Source of the DNA: JAUVXJ01 sp034430275
GTDB lineage: Bacteria > Chloroflexota > Anaerolineae > UBA7937 > B3-Chlor
DNA length: 19,677 nucleotides
Direction of reading: 5' to 3'
NCBI GenBank assembly: GCA_034430275.1
Contig: DAOUEW010000089.1
Span: 1-19,677, forward strand
In this document: positions 15,110 through 19,677 of the stretch, one piece after another
How positions within the stretch are numbered: the first letter of the stretch is position 1
Layout: each line of letters begins with the position of its first letter
Notes under the pieces: model-generated
What the model saw: only the letters and a program-made list of their open reading frames with translations
Database searches by the model: none
What the model was told of the DNA's origin: nothing
Program-made: the position numbers and the translations under genes

Positions 15110-16412
15110 GTAGTAGCAGCAGAGCGGTCCAATGCACCACTTCGTCCACCACCAGCTTCATCGAGAGCTCTTTGACGAAGGCGCCCATGATGGGCCAGTA
15201 CTTCTTGTTGAAGCGAGGTAGGACGGACTTTACTCTGTCGCCCACACCTTTGTCCATATCTTCCTCGCCCCGTAGCCATTCTTCGGCTGTTTGCTCTGCC
15301 TCCTCCTTGCCCGCACTGGCCGTGATCTCGCGCGAGATCCAATCGGCAAAGGCGGGTGAGCAGAGCGCGTAGCGGCCTTCCTCTTCAACGGTCAGTCCCC
15401 TGGTTGCCAAGTCGCGCAGGTTGTGCGTCGCCCTGGCATGAAGCTTCGATACCTGCTCGGCATCGGGGTTGGGGTCACCATCCTTCCTGGCCCTGCTCAG
15501 CGCCAACAGGGCGAGCAGGGTGATCTTCTCGCTCTCCGTGGAGTGGTTCCATTGGTAGGTGAAGTGGGGATCGGCTTGCTGAGCGAAGTTCTCGTCCACG
15601 AACTTGTACAACGTGTCGGTTTCATACCCTCTCTGGCGAGCTTCAAACAGGAAGTAGCCTGCCATTTGCACGAACATGGGCTGGCAGCCCGCCAAGCGGT
15701 GCAGGTGGTCGCGTTCCTCGCTGACCAGAGGGAAGGGTGTGTCCCGCAGCGCGCCGTCGAGCAGCTCATCTACCTCCTGGGCGCTCAAGGGCTTGAGGAC
15801 CACGTTGCCGAAGATGTTGAAGAAGGGGCTGCCCTTGATCTCATTGGAGTGGCACAGTTCCACCAGTTCCTCGCGGGTGGAGGTAATAATCGCTACAGGG
15901 TAGTGAATAGCCAGGGCCCTCAGGCCAGCGAAGAAGTCCATTCCGAAGTTGGAACTCTGCGTGATGTACTCGAACTCGTCAAAAAGGAGAACCACTCTCA
16001 GCCCCTTGTCTGCGACCAGATCGAAGAGGTCCTCCAGGTCGAAGAGCTCGATCTCCTGCTGGCCCCGCACCTGGCTGACCGCCTTTTTCAATTCGGCATT
16101 GCCCAGACTGCGGGCCATCTTGCCCAGCACTCGCTGCCAGAAGCGCGTGGGACTGATGTCGGCCAGGCCCTGGAAGTCGATGTAGACCATAACGTATTTG
16201 TCGGAAGTCAACCCCAGTGTGGGGCCGACCTGGGGATGGGAGAGGTAGTTGAGGAGAGAGGTCTTGCCGAGCCGCCTTTCGCCCACGATTGAGGTGCTTT
16301 CGAAAGCGCTACTCAACAGGCGCCCCACTATCTGCTGCACCTCCCATCGCCGGCCGTAGAAGCGATCAGGCTCACGGATGGGATTGCCGTAGCTAAAAGG
16401 GTTGGAGATCAT
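15105..16412 (-). CDS. STAND-like AAA/P-loop ATPase with winged helix and unassigned C-terminal tail
   Basis: A 435-residue predicted regulatory ATPase of the STAND/archaeal-ATPase type. The N-terminus SNPFSYGNPIREPDRFYGR is the lead-in typical of these proteins. Walker A is GERRLGKTS (44-52) and Walker B is VLLFDEFEYI (D145, E146). The sensor strand is AIITSTRE (174-181), and a GCQPMFVQMAGY segment (242-253) resembles the STAND GxP motif. Residues 295-360 form a winged helix (THNLRDLATRGLTVEEEGRYALCS). The last 75 residues, including DRVKSVLPRFNKKYWPIMGAF and a hydrophobic end, match no domain I recognise. No membrane helix is obvious except the short terminal LLLL stretch. ATG 16412 is the natural start. 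The protein lies downstream of the WD40 gene on the same strand with a 126-base gap. Confidence 0.85.
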   Translation of the reverse strand: MISNPFSYGNPIREPDRFYGRRWEVQQIVGRLLSSAFESTSIVGERRLGKTSLLNYLSHPQVGPTLGLTSDKYVMVYIDFQGLADISPTRFWQRVLGKMARSLGNAELKKAVSQVRGQQEIELFDLEDLFDLVADKGLRVVLLFDEFEYITQSSNFGMDFFAGLRALAIHYPVAIITSTREELVELCHSNEIKGSPFFNIFGNVVLKPLSAQEVDELLDGALRDTPFPLVSEERDHLHRLAGCQPMFVQMAGYFLFEARQRGYETDTLYKFVDENFAQQADPHFTYQWNHSTESEKITLLALLALSRARKDGDPNPDAEQVSKLHARATHNLRDLATRGLTVEEEGRYALCSPAFADWISREITASAGKEEAEQTAEEWLRGEEDMDKGVGDRVKSVLPRFNKKYWPIMGAFVKELSMKLVVDEVVHWTALLLLR

Positions 16413-16504
16413 CGTTTCACTTCTCTCTCCAGGCAGTTGGGGGAATTCCTGCCTCCAAAGCGCGAAGCCACCCGGATCATCCTACACCCAGACCGTCGGG
16501 CTTG

Positions 16505-16532
16505 CGCACGCTCTGGTGCACCGCTCCGTGCG
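16505..16532. repeat. Imperfect palindrome between the two STAND-like genes
   Basis: CGCACG (16505-16510) pairs with CGTGCG (16527-16532), and the perfect 8-base palindrome GGTGCACC (16515-16522) lies at the centre. It starts six bases beyond the WD40 gene stop (minus strand). It could be a terminator without a T-run, an mRNA-processing hairpin or a protein-binding dyad. The rest of 16413-16538 shows no clear promoter. Confidence 0.35.
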
Positions 16533-16538
16533 ATCCCG

Positions 16539-19500
16539 TCATCGCCCCAGACTCCACACTACTATGGTACCGTCAGCCCACCCCGATGCCAACATCCTCC
16601 CGTCGGGTGAGAAGGCCACACTCTCGACCCACGAGGTCGATTCGTGGTATTCCAGGCTGCGTAGCTGCTTGCCGGTCTCCACATCCGACAGAAACACCTC
16701 CCCGCCCGCAGCGATAGCCAGCAGTGCGCCGTCCGGCGAGAAGGCCACGCTCTTGTAGTACTGCATCTCTGCCACGGTACGCAGCAGCGTCCCGTCGGAC
16801 ACCCGCCATAGCCTCACCGTCTGGTCGTCCGATGCCGAGGCCAAGGTCACGCCATCGGGGGAAAAGGCAATGCTGTTCACCTGATCCGTGTGTCCCTCTA
16901 GGACGCGCAGCAGCGCCCCGTCGCCGACCCGCCACAGCCGCACCGCACCGTCATCCCAGCCCGCGGCCAGGGTTTGCCCACCGGGGGCGAAGGCTACGCT
17001 GTTCATCCCGATACCACCCTGCTGGGCGCCCGGCAGTGTCCGCAGTTGCTGGCCAGTCTCAACGTCCCACAGAATCACGCTGCTGCCCCCGCCCTCGGCG
17101 AGCGTTGCTCCATCCGGCGAGAGGGCGACATTGCTGCCGACGTCTTCAAAGGTGCGCAATAGCGTCCCATCGGAAACCCGCCACAGCCGGGCGGTGTTGT
17201 CTCTAGACCCCGAGGCCACGATGGTTCCGTCGGGGGAGAAAGCCACGCTCTCGACCATATCCGTATGCCCCTGCAGGATGCGCAGTAGCGCCCCGTCGGA
17301 AACCAGCCACAGCCTGACTGTGGTGTCTCTCAACGCATCCCAGGTTCCCGACCCCGAGGCCAACATCGTCCCGTCCGGCGAGAAGGCCACGCTGTTCACC
17401 GACCCCGTGTGCCCACGCAGGGTGAGTGGTGTCGGCGTTGGCGTGGGAGGCAGCGGAGTAGGCGTCGCTTGTGGTGATGTCACTGTGGGAGTGGTCGCGG
17501 GCGGCGTTGGTGTCCCTGTGAGTGCTGCAGGTGTCTCCGCTGATGGCGGTGGCCCCAGGCCAGCCGTCACGGCCTCCACATCCCACAGCATCACCGTCGC
17601 GTCGTCGGACCCCGAGGCGAGGATCCGCCCATCAGGCGAGAAGGCCACGCTGCTCACTCCACCCTGGTGCTCTTTCAAGGTGTGCGATTTCTGGCCGCTC
17701 TCTGCGTCCCACAGGGTCACCGCTCCATCCTCATGCCCTAAGGCCAAGGTTCTCCCGTCAGGAGAGAAGACCACGCTATACACCTGGCCACACTGAGGCC
17801 TGAGGGTGCGCAGTCGCTCTCCACTTTCCAGATCCCACAGAATCACCGTCTCATCAGCGGAACCTGAGGCCAGGGTCTGCCCGTCTGGGGAGAAGGCCAC
17901 GCTCAAGACCTGCTGTTCCGTACGCTCCTGCAGGGTGCGCACCAACTGGCCGCTCTCCACATCCCACAGAATGACCCTGCCCAGCCAGTCGCCCGCGGCC
18001 AAGGTCTTCCCATCCGGCGAGAAGACCACACACTGTTCGTCCGCCTCGTGTCCCTGCATGAAGCGCAGCACCGCCATATCGGAAACTCGCCTCAGTTGCA
18101 CTCCATCGTGCGATCCCGACATGGCCAGGAACTGACCATCCGGGGAGAAAGCCACGCTCGCCACATTATTCGCGCCCCCTCCTAGGCTGCTCCCGATTCG
18201 TGTCCCGTCCGCGACCCGCCACAGCGTCACCGTGCTGTCCGTCGCCCCAGCGACGAGACTTTGGCCGTCGGGGGAGAAGGCCAGGCTGTGCACCATCCCC
18301 ATGCCGCTGAATTGGCGCACTTGCTGGCCGCTCTCCACATCCCAGAGAATGACCATGTTGTCCTGCGACCCCGAGGCCAGGGATTGCCCGTCAGGGGAAA
18401 AGACCACGCTGCTCACTGGAGAGCTATGCCCTGTCAGGGTGCGTACGATTGGCAGAGGCGTGGGTGTTGGAGTGAGCGGCCTTGGTGCTTCGGTGGCGGG
18501 AGCGATGGGCACTGGCGCCTCGGTTGGTGCTGACCCCTCGGTCGGTGTTGCTGGCCTTGGGGGTTGGCTGAGTCCAGGGACAAAGCGGAAGAGCAGGATA
18601 GCGATGATGACAGCTTCAGCCGCGCCAGCGCCTCCCAGGACCCTGATGTCCTTCCAGATAGGCTTGGCCCTGCGCTGTAACTCCACCGCCTGAGTCAGCG
18701 ACCTGAGAGCATCTTTGTAGCCCACATCACGGTCTATTATCTCCTTGAAGAGGCCGGCGGCCTCGTCGTACCGTTTCTGGTTGAGTGCGGCCTGCGCCTG
18801 GCTGTACGTCGCTGCCAACTCCCCTTGTTCTCGGGCCTCGGCGAGCCTGGCCTCAACCGCCTGGACCGCAGCCTTTTCCTCAGGTTCCAGGGAAAGGTAC
18901 TCCTCAAAGGAGGCTATGGCCTCCTCCCATTTCTCTGCCCTGAAATGCTTCTTGGCCGTTTCTCTGAGCGTAGCCAGCCCCCTGGCTCGCTTAGCCGCCT
19001 GGGTCTCCGCCAACCGCTCGGCGATGGCCGGGTCTTCGGGGGTGAACTCCAGGGCCTTCGAAAAGGCCTCGATAGCCTCATCGAACTTCTCGGCTGCTCT
19101 GAGTCCATCCGCCACCTGGGCATGATGGGCAGCGAGCCTCTCCTGTGCTTCCAGGTGCTGGTCATTGATCTTGAGGACCTGGCGATAGTGCTGCAGGGCC
19201 TCCTCGACCCGTCCCTGTGCCCTCAATTGGTCGCCCAGGGCCATGTGGGTCTGGCAGAAGCCGGACCTGGCGCCGATGTCCTCCGGGTCGATATCGAGAG
19301 CTTTCTGGTACTCCTCCACGGCTTGAGGGAGATCTCCCTGCTCATAGGTAATTGATGCGATACCCACCTGGGCCGCCAGATTCTGACGGTCAACGCCCAG
19401 CGCTCGCCGATAGCTATCCAGAGCTTCCTCTTGGTTTCCTGCCTCGCGGAACTCCCCGGCGATCTCGATGTATCGGGTGGCGATGGGGCTGACCTCTATC

Positions 19501-19676
19501 AACTCCTCGATCACTCGCTCCAGAGGTTTGTTCTCCAGCAGCCAAAGTCTCATCAAGTCCACGGTGAAGGTGTTGTCAGGGGCCAGTACGTCCTTTTCCT
19601 CCAAGTGCCTCAGCGAGTCCCCCACCTCCCGCGGGGAGATGCGCACCTTCTTGTCCTCGAGGAAAGTGTGTATGGA
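16539..19676 (-). CDS. Membrane-anchored TPR/double-WD40 protein, probable STAND regulator; N-terminus beyond the window
   Basis: The frame is open from the right edge; GTG 19646 is the first candidate start, but codons upstream encode SIHTFLEDKK, so the gene is 5' partial. Numbering from that GTG: residues 1-50 (SPREVGDSLRHLEEKDVLAPDNTFTVDLMRLWLLENKPL) are the end of a winged helix as in STAND ATPases, so an NTPase domain probably lies outside the window. Residues 55-325 are TPRs (for example EEALDSYRRALGVD, EEALQHYRQVLKI, DEAIEAFSKALEF). RRAKPIWKDIR then precedes one membrane helix (about 338-357), which by the positive-inside rule puts the TPRs in the cytosol. A Pro/Thr-rich linker (359-400), WD40 propeller 1 (402-692), a second PT linker (693-741) and propeller 2 (742-1035) follow, presumably outside. 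The ligand is unknown. Confidence 0.88.
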   Translation of the reverse strand, partial: SIHTFLEDKKVRISPREVGDSLRHLEEKDVLAPDNTFTVDLMRLWLLENKPLERVIEELIEVSPIATRYIEIAGEFREAGNQEEALDSYRRALGVDRQNLAAQVGIASITYEQGDLPQAVEEYQKALDIDPEDIGARSGFCQTHMALGDQLRAQGRVEEALQHYRQVLKINDQHLEAQERLAAHHAQVADGLRAAEKFDEAIEAFSKALEFTPEDPAIAERLAETQAAKRARGLATLRETAKKHFRAEKWEEAIASFEEYLSLEPEEKAAVQAVEARLAEAREQGELAATYSQAQAALNQKRYDEAAGLFKEIIDRDVGYKDALRSLTQAVELQRRAKPIWKDIRVLGGAGAAEAVIIAILLFRFVPGLSQPPRPATPTEGSAPTEAPVPIAPATEAPRPLTPTPTPLPIVRTLTGHSSPVSSVVFSPDGQSLASGSQDNMVILWDVESGQQVRQFSGMGMVHSLAFSPDGQSLVAGATDSTVTLWRVADGTRIGSSLGGGANNVASVAFSPDGQFLAMSGSHDGVQLRRVSDMAVLRFMQGHEADEQCVVFSPDGKTLAAGDWLGRVILWDVESGQLVRTLQERTEQQVLSVAFSPDGQTLASGSADETVILWDLESGERLRTLRPQCGQVYSVVFSPDGRTLALGHEDGAVTLWDAESGQKSHTLKEHQGGVSSVAFSPDGRILASGSDDATVMLWDVEAVTAGLGPPPSAETPAALTGTPTPPATTPTVTSPQATPTPLPPTPTPTPLTLRGHTGSVNSVAFSPDGTMLASGSGTWDALRDTTVRLWLVSDGALLRILQGHTDMVESVAFSPDGTIVASGSRDNTARLWRVSDGTLLRTFEDVGSNVALSPDGATLAEGGGSSVILWDVETGQQLRTLPGAQQGGIGMNSVAFAPGGQTLAAGWDDGAVRLWRVGDGALLRVLEGHTDQVNSIAFSPDGVTLASASDDQTVRLWRVSDGTLLRTVAEMQYYKSVAFSPDGALLAIAAGGEVFLSDVETGKQLRSLEYHESTSWVESVAFSPDGRMLASGWADGTIVVWSLGR
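16542..17423 (-). repeat. WD40 repeats, second seven-bladed propeller (coding)
   Basis: Seven units of about 40 residues follow the GH...VAFSPDG..LASGS.D..VRLW pattern. Units 1, 2, 4 and 5 are of the W(R)VSDG type, units 3 and 6 end in DVETG, and unit 3 (GSNVALSPDGATLAEGGGSS) is degenerate and short. Unit 1 has a small insertion (GTWDALRD). The frequent VAFSPDG makes neighbouring repeats similar at DNA level as well. Confidence 0.85.
17571..18443 (-). repeat. WD40 repeats, first seven-bladed propeller (coding)
   Basis: Seven units: units 1, 4, 5, 6 and 7 end in WDVESG, WDLESG, WDAESG or WDVEAV, while units 2 and 3 end in WRVADG or RRVSDM. The spacing and the VVFSPDG/VAFSPDG strand are regular, predicting a closed seven-bladed propeller. 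A Pro/Thr-rich linker (TPTPTPTPL at its end) separates it from propeller 2. Confidence 0.85.
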
Positions 19677-19677
19677 C

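Noticed and set aside
16888..17796. A 302-codon plus-strand frame opposite the WD40 repeats
   Set aside because: It is the antisense shadow of the repetitive WD40 coding sequence and repeats with the same period.
1..19677. CRISPR array, insertion sequence, integrase or phage genes
   Set aside because: I found no regularly spaced direct repeats outside the WD40/TPR coding repeats, no transposase motifs and no attachment-like duplication of the tRNA 3' end.

Overview
The window (19,677 bases, GC-rich) looks like a chromosomal segment of a bacterium, most likely a Chloroflexota member. That assignment is an inference from protein style: a DUF951 protein, Pro/Thr-rich linkers between a membrane helix and WD40 propellers, large TPR/WD40/ATPase regulators, and a tRNA gene without an encoded CCA end. 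It is not proven. Gene density is high, no gene-free stretch exceeds 300 bases, and I see no insertion sequence, integrase, CRISPR array or rRNA.

Layout. 1-937 (+): 3' part of a PLP-dependent D-cysteine desulfhydrase/ACC deaminase-like gene. 1116-5548 (+): DNA polymerase I (polA) and arginyl-tRNA synthetase (argS), two nucleotides apart, behind a clear sigma-70-type promoter. 5625-7362 (+): tRNA-Val(UAC) behind a near-consensus promoter, then tRNA m1A58 methyltransferase (trmI) 31 bases later, then an overlapping DegV-family gene. 7489-8040 (+): small Arg-rich/TPR/zinc-ribbon protein. 8110-11732 (-): a tight five-gene operon read right to left: site-2-protease-like M50 peptidase, HD-domain hydrolase, prephenate dehydrogenase (tyrA), GIY-YIG protein, and a family-4 glycosyltransferase with no canonical start codon where one is expected. 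11733-11864: divergent promoter region. 11865-15093 (+): DUF951 protein, MFS exporter and alkaline-phosphatase-superfamily phosphodiesterase. 15105-19677 (-): two signal-transduction NTPase-type genes, one complete (ATPase plus winged helix plus an unassigned tail) and one running off the right edge (winged-helix remnant, TPRs, one membrane helix, two seven-bladed WD40 propellers).

The left half is housekeeping: replication/repair, arginyl-tRNA charging, tRNA methylation and lipid binding. The middle minus-strand operon mixes membrane proteolysis, nucleotide hydrolysis, tyrosine biosynthesis and glycosylation. The right end is the most unusual part: a pair of STAND-like ATPase genes, of which the larger appears to place its TPR (and probably its ATPase) inside the cell and its WD40 sensor outside. 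I consider that pair the best candidate for an undescribed system, though its function cannot be read from this sequence alone.
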